Assembly (NCBI GenBank): GCA_964608315.1
Contig: CAZSNF010000001.1
Location: forward strand, 186,001-250,000
Length of the DNA stretch: 64,000 nucleotides
Source: VXPQ01 sp964608315
GTDB lineage: Bacteria > Bacteroidota > Rhodothermia > Rhodothermales > VXPQ01
Reading direction: 5' to 3'
Under the pieces are notes generated by a model, which did not search any database, was not told the DNA's origin, and saw nothing but the letters and a program-made list of their open reading frames with translations. The position numbers and the translations under genes were made by a program. This document shows, in pieces, positions 1-8,121 of the stretch. The number at the start of each line of letters is the position of its first letter. Within the stretch, counting starts at the first letter, position 1.

Positions 1-731
1 GCTTGCGCAAGGGCTTCCGGCTCAGGTTTTTCGGCGACGGCCCGGACCGCAAAGCCGCTGGCGCGGACCGCTTCCGCCGTCGCCGAGCCGATCGCGGCGA
101 TCAGGAGGTCTTCAAGGGATAGCCCGGGGGACTGAAGCACGGCTTCAAAACCGGAAGGACTGAAAAATACGACCCAGTCCGGTTTTTTATGGCCGGGCCA
201 GGCGCGCAACGTACGCAAGCGGGTGCGATAGACCACGATTTCTTCGGTGGCGATACCCGCCTTGCGCAAGATTGCGGGCAATGTATCTCGCCTTCGATCT
301 CCGCACAAAAAAAGCAACGGGCCGGCGACGGCTTGTTGCAAAATATGCTTTGCCAGCTGCTCCGCCGATCCGCTTTCTTCCCCTTCCGGTTCGTATCCGA
401 GCGAACGCAGGGCGGCGGCGGTGCCCGGACCTACCGCAAACACTTTTTTTGCGCTCCATGCATGGCGTTGCGCCGCGGTTGCGGCAAATGCCCTGCCGAA
501 GGCTTCGACCGCCCGCGAACTGGTGAAAATCCACCCTGCATACTGGTCCGGATGATTTGCAAGGCGGCGCAACGCTTCGGGGGCTTCGTACTCAAAATCC
601 AGCGCCGGGCGCGTAGCGACCTCGAAACCGGCGTCCCGGAGCGTTTTTTCCCAGGGACAGGGCGCTTCCTCGCCGAGCGGGGTTTCCGCAGACGTATCCC
701 CGGATCGCAGCAAAAGCACCTTGTTTTTCAT
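1..731 (-). CDS. hemD: Uroporphyrinogen-III synthase (partial, 3' end cut by window)
   Basis: Cyclises and inverts ring D of hydroxymethylbilane to give uroporphyrinogen III, the branch point to haem and other tetrapyrroles; cytosolic. The minus-strand frame opens MKNKVLLLRSGD. It shows the family pattern WIFTSSRAVEAFG near residue 68, VFAVGPGTAAALR near 95 and VVFFSPSGFEAVL near 166. It leaves the window after about 243 codons, close to the usual length of about 250, so only a few C-terminal residues should be missing. The ATG at 731 overlaps the hemC stop in an ATGA, which implies translational coupling and fixes the start. HemD sequences diverge widely, but the position directly after hemC makes the call firm. 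Confidence 0.9.
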   Translation of the reverse strand, partial: MKNKVLLLRSGDTSAETPLGEEAPCPWEKTLRDAGFEVATRPALDFEYEAPEALRRLANHPDQYAGWIFTSSRAVEAFGRAFAATAAQRHAWSAKKVFAVGPGTAAALRSLGYEPEGEESGSAEQLAKHILQQAVAGPLLFLCGDRRRDTLPAILRKAGIATEEIVVYRTRLRTLRAWPGHKKPDWVVFFSPSGFEAVLQSPGLSLEDLLIAAIGSATAEAVRASGFAVRAVAEKPEPEALAQ

Positions 732-1699
732 CGCCCATGCGGAGTACGCAGCGCTTTCAGAATTTCCCCTCCCCCCTGCTCAAGGAGTTCGGCGGCCAGT
801 TCGGCGCCAAGGGTTCGGCTTTCGGCGGCGGGTCCTGTCCGTTGCGCCCGGCATATTCGCTTGCCGTCCAGCGAAGCGATACACCCCTCCAGAACCAGCT
901 GCCCTGCCTGGAGGCGTCCCCATGCGCCCGCGGGGACGGAACATCCTCCGCGCAACGCGCGCAGGAAACTCCTTTCCGCCAGCGCCGCGCACGCCGCGCG
1001 CGAATCGTGCACCGTTTCCTGGAGCAGCGACCGGATGCGTTCGTTCCGGTCCGCGCAAACGATTCCAAGGGCCCCCTGTCCGATCGCAGGCAGCATGATA
1101 TCTTTCGGGATGCGCTCCGTAATGCATTCTTCCATATCCAGCCGTTTCAGACCCGCGGCGGCCAGTACGAGGCCAGTCCATGCGCCCTCGGCCAGTTTGC
1201 GCAGTCGGGTGCCTACGTTGCCGCGGACCGGCTCGATGCGCAAATCAGGCCGCCAGGCCAGCAATTGGGCTTGCCTCCGCGGAGAGGACGTCGCCAGCGC
1301 GGCGCCTTCAGGCAAGTCGGCGAATCCTCCCGAATAACCCGGACGGCCCACGAACGCATCCGATGGGTCTTCCCGCGCGCTTATCGCGCCGACGACCAGG
1401 CCTTGCGGGGTTTCCGTGGGCCAGTCTTTCAGCGAATGCACGGCCAGGTCGATTGCGCCGCTGAGCAGCGCCTCGTCCAGTTCCTTCGTAAATAGCGCCT
1501 GACTGTTTATGCTGGCGAGCGGTTTGTCGAGGATGCGGTCGCCCGTCGTCGTGATTTCGCACAGTTCCGCGAGATATCCTTCCGCCGCCAGTCGGTCCCG
1601 CACCATAGCGGATTGTCGCCGCGCAAGGGGGCTGCTTCTTGTTCCGATCCTTAGCGGAGCGGTATGACGGACAGGCGGGGCCGGGCGGTTACGATGCAT
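728..1699 (-). CDS. hemC: Hydroxymethylbilane synthase (porphobilinogen deaminase)
   Basis: Polymerises four porphobilinogen units into hydroxymethylbilane on a covalent dipyrromethane cofactor. The 323-residue protein has LRIGTRSSPLA at residues 16-26, the catalytic Asp in AVHSLKDWP (Asp92), the arginine-rich ATSSPRRQAQL at 136-146, and the cofactor-binding Cys253 in LRGGCSVPAG. The open frame extends 74 codons upstream, but that stretch reads as out-of-frame hemA. The ATG at 1699 lies inside the last hemA codons, an 11-bp overlap, and gives the normal family length. The gene ends in an ATGA overlap with hemD, so hemA, hemC and hemD look like one transcript. Confidence 0.95.
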   Translation of the reverse strand: MHRNRPAPPVRHTAPLRIGTRSSPLARRQSAMVRDRLAAEGYLAELCEITTTGDRILDKPLASINSQALFTKELDEALLSGAIDLAVHSLKDWPTETPQGLVVGAISAREDPSDAFVGRPGYSGGFADLPEGAALATSSPRRQAQLLAWRPDLRIEPVRGNVGTRLRKLAEGAWTGLVLAAAGLKRLDMEECITERIPKDIMLPAIGQGALGIVCADRNERIRSLLQETVHDSRAACAALAERSFLRALRGGCSVPAGAWGRLQAGQLVLEGCIASLDGKRICRAQRTGPAAESRTLGAELAAELLEQGGGEILKALRTPHGR

Positions 1700-3119
1700 G
1701 ACGGACGGTATCCGAATCATGCGCAGACATTCGAAACGCATCGTCGAGGCTGCGCTCCATATCCTCAAGCAGGCAATCGGCAGGAGGCATATCTGCCAGG
1801 GGCGCGCCGGGGTTCTCTGCATCTGCGCAGGACTGGTTCGCCGACGCAGGGGCTTCGTCGTCGTCGCAATCCCGCCGCAGGAAAAGATGCTGGAGCAAAC
1901 GCACCCCATGGGCAAAATCAATGCGTTCGGGATCGACGCTTTTCAGGCGAACCACCGGCACGGCCAGCAATTTCTGGATGATCGAGCGGGTGAGCTGGTC
2001 CAGTTGCTCGCGACTGTCTTCAGAAAAGCGCTGTCGATACTTGTCTACTTCCTGCGCCCGAATAGCTTCGAATGTTTTCGCGATAGCCTGAATGGCCGGT
2101 TGCAGCGATTGATGCAGGAATATCCAGGAGACATACTCGCTGATCATGTCGTTCACGACATCGCGCGCCTTGTCCAGCGAAGCCTGAAGCGTTTCCGGCG
2201 ATCTCGTTTCGGCCTTGCCGATCTGGTCTATGGTAACGAGTTCGACATGGGGCAGCGCGCCAATTTTTTCGTCTACCCCGGGCGGCATGGAAATATCGAT
2301 CAACAACAGCGGCGTATCTCTTGCCTCCATCGCAAACGCCTCTCGCCGCAATACGGGCTCCGCCGCCGAGGTGGCCACGATAACCGCATCTGCTTGCGCG
2401 GCAGCGGCGTGACGGTCCTTCCAGGGCGCGTAGTTCGCCCGATAGCGTTCGGCCGCATTGCGCACGCGTTCCCCGGTCCGGTTCGTAAACGAAAGCCGTT
2501 TTATTCCCAGCATCCGCAACGCTTCCGCCGTTTCTTGTCCGATCTGCCCCGCGCCGACAACCAGTACGCCTGGCGAGGCGGGCGTTTCCTTGCGGGCTTC
2601 GTTCTGCATCCGGGGCAGGATGACTTCTGCGGCCCGAACCGGCAGGGAGGCCTTGTTATGCAACTCCGTTTCGTTGATGACCCGCTTGGCGGTTCGGAAG
2701 GCCGTGTGCAAAAGGCGGTGCATGGTCGTATCTACGCACTCCTGCTCTACCGCGACGGCGTACGCTTTCCTGAGCTGGGAATAAACATGGATATCGCCCG
2801 GTATTATGGATTCCATGCCGGCGGCCACCTTGAAAACATGGCGGATCGCTTCCTCGTCCCGATGCAAAAACGACATATCTTTCGGCCAGGCGCAACCCGC
2901 ATGGCGCTCAAGCGCTTGCTGCACGGCGCGCACATCCTCCTCGACTCCGTAGAGGTAGGCTTCCGTACGATTGCAAGTGGAAAACAGGACCAGTTCGGAA
3001 CCCGGGTTCAGGGAAACGTCTCGATATACGGAGCATCCCTCTTCCCAGTCCGACGCGAAGGCTTTCCGGATCGCTACCGGAGCCCGCTTGTGATTGACCC
3101 CCAATGCGTAAAATGTCAT
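1689..3119 (-). CDS. hemA: Glutamyl-tRNA reductase
   Basis: Reduces glutamyl-tRNA(Glu) with NADPH to glutamate-1-semialdehyde, the committed step of C5-pathway tetrapyrrole synthesis. The start MTFYALGVNHKRAP matches the family N-terminus, so the ATG at 3119 is chosen over one eight codons upstream. The active-site Cys49 lies in STCNRTEAY. A Rossmann motif VLVVGAGQIGQETA follows in the middle, and a helical dimerisation domain forms the C-terminus. At 476 residues it is longer than the usual 420 or so; the extra length is an acidic C-terminal tail. It heads the hemA-hemC-hemD cluster and is divergent from the M24 peptidase gene. An inverted repeat lies in the shared upstream region. Confidence 0.95.
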   Translation of the reverse strand: MTFYALGVNHKRAPVAIRKAFASDWEEGCSVYRDVSLNPGSELVLFSTCNRTEAYLYGVEEDVRAVQQALERHAGCAWPKDMSFLHRDEEAIRHVFKVAAGMESIIPGDIHVYSQLRKAYAVAVEQECVDTTMHRLLHTAFRTAKRVINETELHNKASLPVRAAEVILPRMQNEARKETPASPGVLVVGAGQIGQETAEALRMLGIKRLSFTNRTGERVRNAAERYRANYAPWKDRHAAAAQADAVIVATSAAEPVLRREAFAMEARDTPLLLIDISMPPGVDEKIGALPHVELVTIDQIGKAETRSPETLQASLDKARDVVNDMISEYVSWIFLHQSLQPAIQAIAKTFEAIRAQEVDKYRQRFSEDSREQLDQLTRSIIQKLLAVPVVRLKSVDPERIDFAHGVRLLQHLFLRRDCDDDEAPASANQSCADAENPGAPLADMPPADCLLEDMERSLDDAFRMSAHDSDTVRHAS

Positions 3120-3143
3120 GACCGAAAGCAGAACTTGCAGCAA

Positions 3144-3208
3144 GCGTAAACAAGCAGGGCGAAAAAAAGCCCTATCTTCATAAAGTAGGCATCAACGCTT
3201 ATTTACGC
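3144..3208. promoter_or_regulatory. Inverted repeat in divergent hemA / M24 peptidase promoter region
   Basis: The arms GCGTAAACAAGC (3144-3155) and GCTTATTTACGC (3197-3208) are complementary at 11 of 12 positions. They sit between two divergent start codons (3119 minus, 3248 plus). Between them lies a small hairpin AGGGC-gaaaaaaa-GCCCT (3156-3173). The spacing suits a regulator binding two half sites or an RNA stem; no known operator is recognised. Low confidence. Confidence 0.35.
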
Positions 3209-3247
3209 AAAGTTACGCCGTCGCTTCATCAGAATTCCCCATTCGAG

Positions 3248-4369
3248 ATGCCCGAATCCCTTTTTTCCGGTCGCCAGCAAGCCCTTGCGCGTCAGTTAGC
3301 CTCTCGCGACCTGCATGCGCTTGCGGTCATTCCCGGCGCGTCCATGCGGTATTTGTCCGGGCTGGCGTTTCATTTGAGCGAGCGCCCCGTGGCGGCGTTT
3401 TTCCGTCGGCAAGGCGCTCCGGCGATAGTGCTTCCCGAACTGGAGCAGGGTAAACTGGACGAATTGCCGTTCGACGCGCGCGCCTGGACGTATGGAGAGG
3501 ATCCTGCGACCTGGAGCAGGGCGTTTAGCGAAGCGGCCCGCGCCGTCGGGCTGGACGGGCAGCGCATCGGGATTGAGTCCGGAAGCATGCGCGTACTTGA
3601 ACTTCGCCTGTTGCAAAAAGCCCTGCCGGATGCTGCGTACCCGGACGGGAGCGAAGCGGTCGCCGCCTTGCGCATATGCAAGGACGCCGAAGAAATCGCT
3701 TGTATGCGCCGCGCCGCGCAGGTGGCCGAAGAGGCCATGCGGCAGACCCTTGCCGCCATAGAACCGGGCGTGACGGAGCGGGAATTGGCTTCCCTGCTGA
3801 CGGCTCGCCTCTTTGCTGCGGGGCGCTCTCCCGAACTGCCCTTTTCTCCCATTGTGGCTTTCGGGGCTTCCTCGGCCAATCCGCACGCGACGCCGGGCGA
3901 CCGGATATTGCATCCCGGCGAGTTGATTCTGTGCGATTGGGGGGCGCATGCGGATGGTTATTGCTCCGACATGACGCGGATGTTCACGTACGGCGAGGCG
4001 GGACCGAGGGATCGGCGAATCGTCGAGATAGTGAATCGCGCCCGGCAGGCGGCGGTGGAAGCCGCAGGGCCAGGCGTGGCCGCCTCGGAAGTGGATCGGG
4101 CCGCCCGCGCTGTGATCGGGCAGGCGGGTTTCGGCGAGCAATTCATGCATCGGACCGGGCATGGCCTGGGATTGGAAATCCACGAGGCGCCCTGGATTCG
4201 AAGCGGCAATGCGATGCGTTTGCGTCCGGGCATGACCTTCACCGTCGAGCCGGGAATCTATCTGCCGGGCGCGGCGGGCGCCCGCGTCGAGGATATGGTG
4301 GCCATTACCGAGGACGGCGCCGAAATGCTTACGACCTTGCCCCGGGACCTGACGAATATCGCGGCGTAG
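3248..4369 (+). CDS. M24 family metallopeptidase (Xaa-Pro aminopeptidase/dipeptidase type)
   Basis: Expected to remove N-terminal residues next to proline, or to split Xaa-Pro dipeptides, with a two-metal centre in the cytosol. All five metal ligands of the pita-bread fold are visible: Asp230 and Asp241 in CDWGAHADGYCSD, His305 in HRTGHGLGLEIHE, Glu334 in TVEPGIYLP and Glu348 in ARVEDMVAI. An N-terminal creatinase-like domain fills roughly residues 1-135. The 373-residue length matches the short PepQ/YpdF-type enzymes. The choice between aminopeptidase and dipeptidase cannot be made from sequence alone. It ends 8 bp from the convergent pepF stop. Confidence 0.9.
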   Translation: MPESLFSGRQQALARQLASRDLHALAVIPGASMRYLSGLAFHLSERPVAAFFRRQGAPAIVLPELEQGKLDELPFDARAWTYGEDPATWSRAFSEAARAVGLDGQRIGIESGSMRVLELRLLQKALPDAAYPDGSEAVAALRICKDAEEIACMRRAAQVAEEAMRQTLAAIEPGVTERELASLLTARLFAAGRSPELPFSPIVAFGASSANPHATPGDRILHPGELILCDWGAHADGYCSDMTRMFTYGEAGPRDRRIVEIVNRARQAAVEAAGPGVAASEVDRAARAVIGQAGFGEQFMHRTGHGLGLEIHEAPWIRSGNAMRLRPGMTFTVEPGIYLPGAAGARVEDMVAITEDGAEMLTTLPRDLTNIAA

Positions 4370-4377
4370 AAACGGTT

Positions 4378-6174
4378 TTAACCAGAGTATCCCTGGCCCA
4401 GGGTTTGGGCCAGCGCTTCGGCTTCCGCAATCAATGTTTCAATGGCTGTCAGGCCGCCGCGCCACAAAGCCGGGTCTTGAAGGTCTACGCCCGCTCTGGC
4501 GGTCAGCGCGTGCGGCCAGTCCGACCCGCCGGCTTCCAGCAAGACGAGGTATCGCGCCGGGAAATCTTCCGGGTCGGCAAGATACCGGGCGTATAGCGCA
4601 AGGACCAGCAATTCTCCGAAGGCGTAGGCGTACACATATCCCGGCGTGTGCAGGAAATGGGGGATGTAGCTCCACCAGCGCCGGTAATGCTCGCCGAGAG
4701 TCACGCTGCCCGCAAACATGGCTTCCTGGGTTTGTATCCAGAGTTCGTCGAACCGGTCGACGGCCAATTCTCCGCGTTCGCGCCGTTCCGTATGGATGGC
4801 CTGTTCGAACCGGTTCATGGCGATTTGCCGGAATACGGTGGCCATCGTGTCGTCGATTTTGCCGACCAGCAGGGCAAGCCGGTTGGCGGGATTGTCCTCG
4901 CGCGCGAGCATTTCCCGGAATGTGAGCATTTCGCCGAAGACAGAGGCGGTTTCCGCGGTCGTCAGCGGCGTATCGGCTTGCAGTACGCCCTGTTTTCTCG
5001 ACAGATATTGATGAACGCCATGGCCCAGTTCGTGCGCCAGCGTTTGCACGTCGCGCGATCTCCCTGCAAAATTCAGGAGAATGTACGGGTGCGCGCTGGG
5101 CACGACGCCATGGCTGAAAGCCCCGCCGCGCTTGCCGGGAGCAGGCGGCGCGTCGATCCAGCGACGGTCGAAGAAAAGGTCGGCGACAGCTCCCATGCGG
5201 GGGTGGAATCCATGGTAGGCGGACCGCACGACGTCGCGCGCTTCGCTCCAGGCATACTCCCTGTCAGATTCTCCCACAGGCGCGTACCGGTCGTAGTCGA
5301 ACAGTTCGTCGTACCCGAGCAGATGGCGCTTCAGTCGATAAAACCGGGCCACGAGATCGTATTTCGAGGTGACGGCTTCAATGAGCGCCTCCACGGTTTC
5401 GTTTTGCACCTCGTTGGACAAATTCCGCTCGGATATCCAGGTGGCGTAGCCGCGAAGCCGATCGTCGACGGCCTTGTCCGCAAGGATCGTATTGAACACA
5501 GACGCCAGCGTACGGCTGTGCGCCGTCAATCCTTCTGTCAGGCTCAGGGCGGCCCGCCGGCGCAGCGAGCGATCCGGTTCGTGCAGCATGGACAAGACTT
5601 CCTGCTCGGTTTTCTCTTCTCCGTCGAGGCGGAAGCGGACGCCGCCCAGCAGTTCGTCGAAGAAACGGTTCCAGGCGCCGCGCCCGGTGACGGCCTTCTC
5701 GGCCATTATTTTCTCTTCCGGCTCCGTGAGGAGATAATCCCGCTGCAATCGCTGCACTTCGAGATAATGCCGATACCCGGCCAATTCCCGGGAAGCGACC
5801 AGACAGGCCGCCCGCTCGTCCTCGGCCTTGCACCATTCCAGCCCGAAAAAGATGAGTTGCTGCATCGTGCGGGTACAGGCCTCGCGGACATGCTGGAGCA
5901 AGGCGCCCCGCTGTTCGTCGCCGGTGTCCGTGGCCCATTGCAGAAAAGCGCAGGCGTACGCCTTCCCGGTCCGATCCTGAATGCTTTCCAGTTGCGCCAG
6001 CGCTTCGGCCATTTCCGCCGGCGCCAGATCGGCGACCTTGCCTCGCCAGGCGGCTTCAAAGGTTTCTGCATCGTCCGATGCTTGCGCAAGATCCTGCCGC
6101 AGCGCCTCTTCCGACGCATACAGGTCGGCAAGATTCCAGCGGACATTTTCGGCTCCGGTCTTTTTTTCGGACAT
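4378..6174 (-). CDS. pepF: M3 family oligoendopeptidase F
   Basis: A zinc metallo-oligopeptidase that cleaves short peptides in the cytosol. The zinc motif HELGHGVHQYL is at residues 381-391 (His381, Glu382, His385). The later conserved stretch reading HTPGYVYAYAFGELLVLA is typical of the PepF branch of family M3. Length is 598 residues, as usual for the family. The start MSEKKTGAENVRWNLADLY fits family N-termini, which begin just before a WNL(S/A)DLY pattern. It is convergent with the M24 peptidase and divergent from the OsmC gene, so it is probably transcribed alone. Confidence 0.93.
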   Translation of the reverse strand: MSEKKTGAENVRWNLADLYASEEALRQDLAQASDDAETFEAAWRGKVADLAPAEMAEALAQLESIQDRTGKAYACAFLQWATDTGDEQRGALLQHVREACTRTMQQLIFFGLEWCKAEDERAACLVASRELAGYRHYLEVQRLQRDYLLTEPEEKIMAEKAVTGRGAWNRFFDELLGGVRFRLDGEEKTEQEVLSMLHEPDRSLRRRAALSLTEGLTAHSRTLASVFNTILADKAVDDRLRGYATWISERNLSNEVQNETVEALIEAVTSKYDLVARFYRLKRHLLGYDELFDYDRYAPVGESDREYAWSEARDVVRSAYHGFHPRMGAVADLFFDRRWIDAPPAPGKRGGAFSHGVVPSAHPYILLNFAGRSRDVQTLAHELGHGVHQYLSRKQGVLQADTPLTTAETASVFGEMLTFREMLAREDNPANRLALLVGKIDDTMATVFRQIAMNRFEQAIHTERRERGELAVDRFDELWIQTQEAMFAGSVTLGEHYRRWWSYIPHFLHTPGYVYAYAFGELLVLALYARYLADPEDFPARYLVLLEAGGSDWPHALTARAGVDLQDPALWRGGLTAIETLIAEAEALAQTLGQGYSG

Positions 6175-6201
6175 GGAATATCAGGCCCTAAATGGTTTTT
6201 C

Positions 6202-6221
6202 CGCATTTACCGGGAAATGCG
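6202..6221. promoter_or_regulatory. Palindrome between pepF and the OsmC gene
   Basis: CGCATTT-accggg-AAATGCG is a perfect 7-bp inverted repeat in the 111-bp gap between divergent pepF and the OsmC gene. It could be an operator for the OsmC gene, whose family is often controlled by peroxide- or thiol-responsive regulators, but no specific regulator site is recognised. Confidence 0.25.
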
Positions 6222-6285
6222 TTCCGGGTAGTGCGTATATTGCGCATTCCAAACGCTATATCCGTCCAAACATTCCCTTACAATC

Positions 6286-6711
6286 ATGCAAGTACGTACA
6301 GCCGAAGCAATCTGGAAAGGCAATTTGAAACAGGGGGAAGGCCAGGTCACAGTGCTGGGCGAGCAGGTCCCCTACTCCTTTACTTCCCGTTTCGAGCGCG
6401 GCGCCGGAACGAATCCCGAAGAACTGCTGGCCGCCGCCCACGCAGGATGCGTTGCGATGGCGTTTTCTAACGATCTGGCGAACGCGGGATATACGCCCAG
6501 GCAAGTGCATGCCACGGCCGAAGTACATTTGACAATAACGGATGAGGGCGTCAGCATTCCGCAGATCGACCTGACGATCCAGGGCGACGTGCCGGATATC
6601 GACGAAGCTGCGTTTCTGGAGATGGCGGAGGCCGCGAAGTCCAATTGTCCGGTATCGAAGTTGTTTCAGGGAGCGAATATTGCGCTGACTGCGATGCTCC
6701 GGGCAGGTTAA
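6286..6711 (+). CDS. OsmC family peroxiredoxin
   Basis: OsmC/Ohr-fold proteins reduce organic hydroperoxides with two cysteines. Both are present: Cys55 in AAAHAGCVAMAF and Cys121 in AKSNCPVSKLF. The N-terminal pattern TSRFERGAGTNPEELLAAAHAGC is the OsmC signature, shared more with the OsmC subgroup than with Ohr. Length is 141 residues, normal for OsmC. The gene stands alone between the divergent pepF promoter region and a short repeat hairpin. Its TAA stop (6709-6711) is part of that repeat's terminus. The physiological substrate is inferred from family only. Confidence 0.9.
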   Translation: MQVRTAEAIWKGNLKQGEGQVTVLGEQVPYSFTSRFERGAGTNPEELLAAAHAGCVAMAFSNDLANAGYTPRQVHATAEVHLTITDEGVSIPQIDLTIQGDVPDIDEAAFLEMAEAAKSNCPVSKLFQGANIALTAMLRAG

Positions 6712-6751
6712 GGATACTCTGATCCAATCTGCTTCGATCAGGATATCCTCA
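6709..6751. repeat. Short two-ended repeat between convergent stops (hairpin, possible bidirectional terminator)
   Basis: TTAAGGATACTCTGATC at the left and GATCAGGATATCCTCA at the right form a near-perfect hairpin around an 11-nt loop. The left end contains the TAA stop of the OsmC gene and the right end contains the TGA stop of proA on the other strand. It is the smallest complete member of the repeat family with the TTAAGGATACTCTGAT terminus. A role as a shared terminator is inference; there is no strong T run. Confidence 0.75.
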
Positions 6752-8044
6752 GGGGCGAATGTGCCCTTTGCCGACGCCGATCCATTTGTAGCTGGTTAGT
6801 TCCTCCAGGCCCATGGGGCCGCGGGCATGCAGTTTCTGCGTACTGACGGCTACTTCGGCGCCCAGACCGAACTGCCCGCCGTCCGAAAACCGCGTACTGG
6901 CGTTCACGAACACCGCAGCGGAGTCGATGCGGTCCACGAAGATGTTCGCGCGCTCCCAGTCGTTGGTCAGAATACTGTCCGAGTGGGCCGTTCCGTGACG
7001 CTGTATATGTTCGATGGCGTCGTCCACGCCGTCCACGATGCGAACGCCGAGGGTGAGGGACAACCATTCCTGATCGAAGTCGTCGGGGCCGGCGGCTTCG
7101 CATGCAAGCCCTCCGGTTTGTTCGAGGATGCGCAGCGCTTCGCGGTCGCCGCGGAAGGCGACGCCGCGCGCGCCGAGGCGCTTCGCCAGCGGCGGCAGAA
7201 AAGCGTCGGCGACGTTGCGATGCAGGAGCAGCGTGTCCAGCGCATTGCAGACGCTCGGACGCTGCACCTTGGCGTTTTCCACGATGTCTTCCGCCCTGTC
7301 GAGGTCCGCCGACTCGTCTACGAAAATGTGACACACGCCCATGCCCCCCGTAATGACGGGAATGGTGCTTTTTTCCAGGCATAGCCGGTGCAAACCCGCC
7401 CCGCCCCGCGGCACGATCATATCGACATATTTATCCAGTCGCAACAATTGCTCGACAAGGCCGCGGTCGGGATCGCCCACGTATTGCACGACGTCGGGGG
7501 GAACGCCTGTTTTTTTCAGGGCTTCCCGAATGGCGGCGACAAGGGCCAGATTGCTTCGCAGGGTTTCCTTGCCGCCGCGCAGGATCGTCGCATTGCTCGT
7601 TTTCAGGCACAGCGAGGCAATGTCGATGGTTACGTTGGGGCGGGCTTCGTAGACGACGCCCACTACGCCCAGCGGAATCCGGCGCTTGAGAAGTCGCATC
7701 CCGTTCGGGAGCATGCGGCTTCCGAACTCGACGCCGACCGGGTCCGGCAAGTCGATTACGGACCGGACGTCGCTCGCCAGCGCGCCAAGGCGTTTTTCGT
7801 CGAGCAGCAGCCGGTCGAGCAGCGCCTCGGACAACCCGGCCTCCCGCCCGTCTCGTATATCCAGCGCGTTTTCCCGGAGAATCTCTGCCGAGGCGGATTC
7901 CAGTTCGTCGGCCATTGCGGTCAGCGCAGCATTTTTCGCCTCCGTGCCGAGGGTAGCCAGCGCGCGGCTCGCCGTACGAGCCTGCTCTCCCATTTTATGC
8001 ATGGAAATCGTTTCTTCGACAAGCATGGATTCGTGCAAGGTCAT
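6749..8044 (-). CDS. proA: Gamma-glutamyl phosphate reductase
   Basis: Reduces gamma-glutamyl phosphate to glutamate-5-semialdehyde with NADPH, the second step of proline synthesis; cytosolic. Family landmarks are continuous: PLGVVGVVYEARPNVTID, ASLCLKTSNATILRGGKE, VPRGGAGLHRLC, AKVQRPSVCNALDTLL with the catalytic Cys, and VNASTRFSDGGQFGLGAEV. The frame can start at 8086, 8044, 8026 or 8002. The 8086 ATG falls inside a repeat terminus and is unlikely. Homology to ProA begins at MHKMGEQARTAS (8002), so 8044 is a compromise. It lies downstream of proB on the same strand. Confidence 0.95.
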   Translation of the reverse strand: MTLHESMLVEETISMHKMGEQARTASRALATLGTEAKNAALTAMADELESASAEILRENALDIRDGREAGLSEALLDRLLLDEKRLGALASDVRSVIDLPDPVGVEFGSRMLPNGMRLLKRRIPLGVVGVVYEARPNVTIDIASLCLKTSNATILRGGKETLRSNLALVAAIREALKKTGVPPDVVQYVGDPDRGLVEQLLRLDKYVDMIVPRGGAGLHRLCLEKSTIPVITGGMGVCHIFVDESADLDRAEDIVENAKVQRPSVCNALDTLLLHRNVADAFLPPLAKRLGARGVAFRGDREALRILEQTGGLACEAAGPDDFDQEWLSLTLGVRIVDGVDDAIEHIQRHGTAHSDSILTNDWERANIFVDRIDSAAVFVNASTRFSDGGQFGLGAEVAVSTQKLHARGPMGLEELTSYKWIGVGKGHIRP

Positions 8045-8082
8045 TGATTTCGGCGGGCGAAAGGGGCCAGTCGCGGCGTTAA

Positions 8083-8099
8083 GCATACTCTGATTAAAT
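8083..8099. repeat. Solo repeat terminus between proB and proA
   Basis: AGCATACTCTGATTAA is one substitution away from the common terminus AGGATACTCTGATTAA. It stands alone in the 78-bp proB-proA spacer and covers the most upstream possible proA start. No matching second end is seen nearby. Confidence 0.6.
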
Positions 8100-8121
8100 G
8101 CGTGTTCGTACAGCGGAACGG

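Noticed and set aside
1700..1921. Longer start for hemC
   Set aside because: The extra 74 codons read hemA out of frame and would make hemC much longer than the family; the 1699 ATG gives the normal N-terminus.
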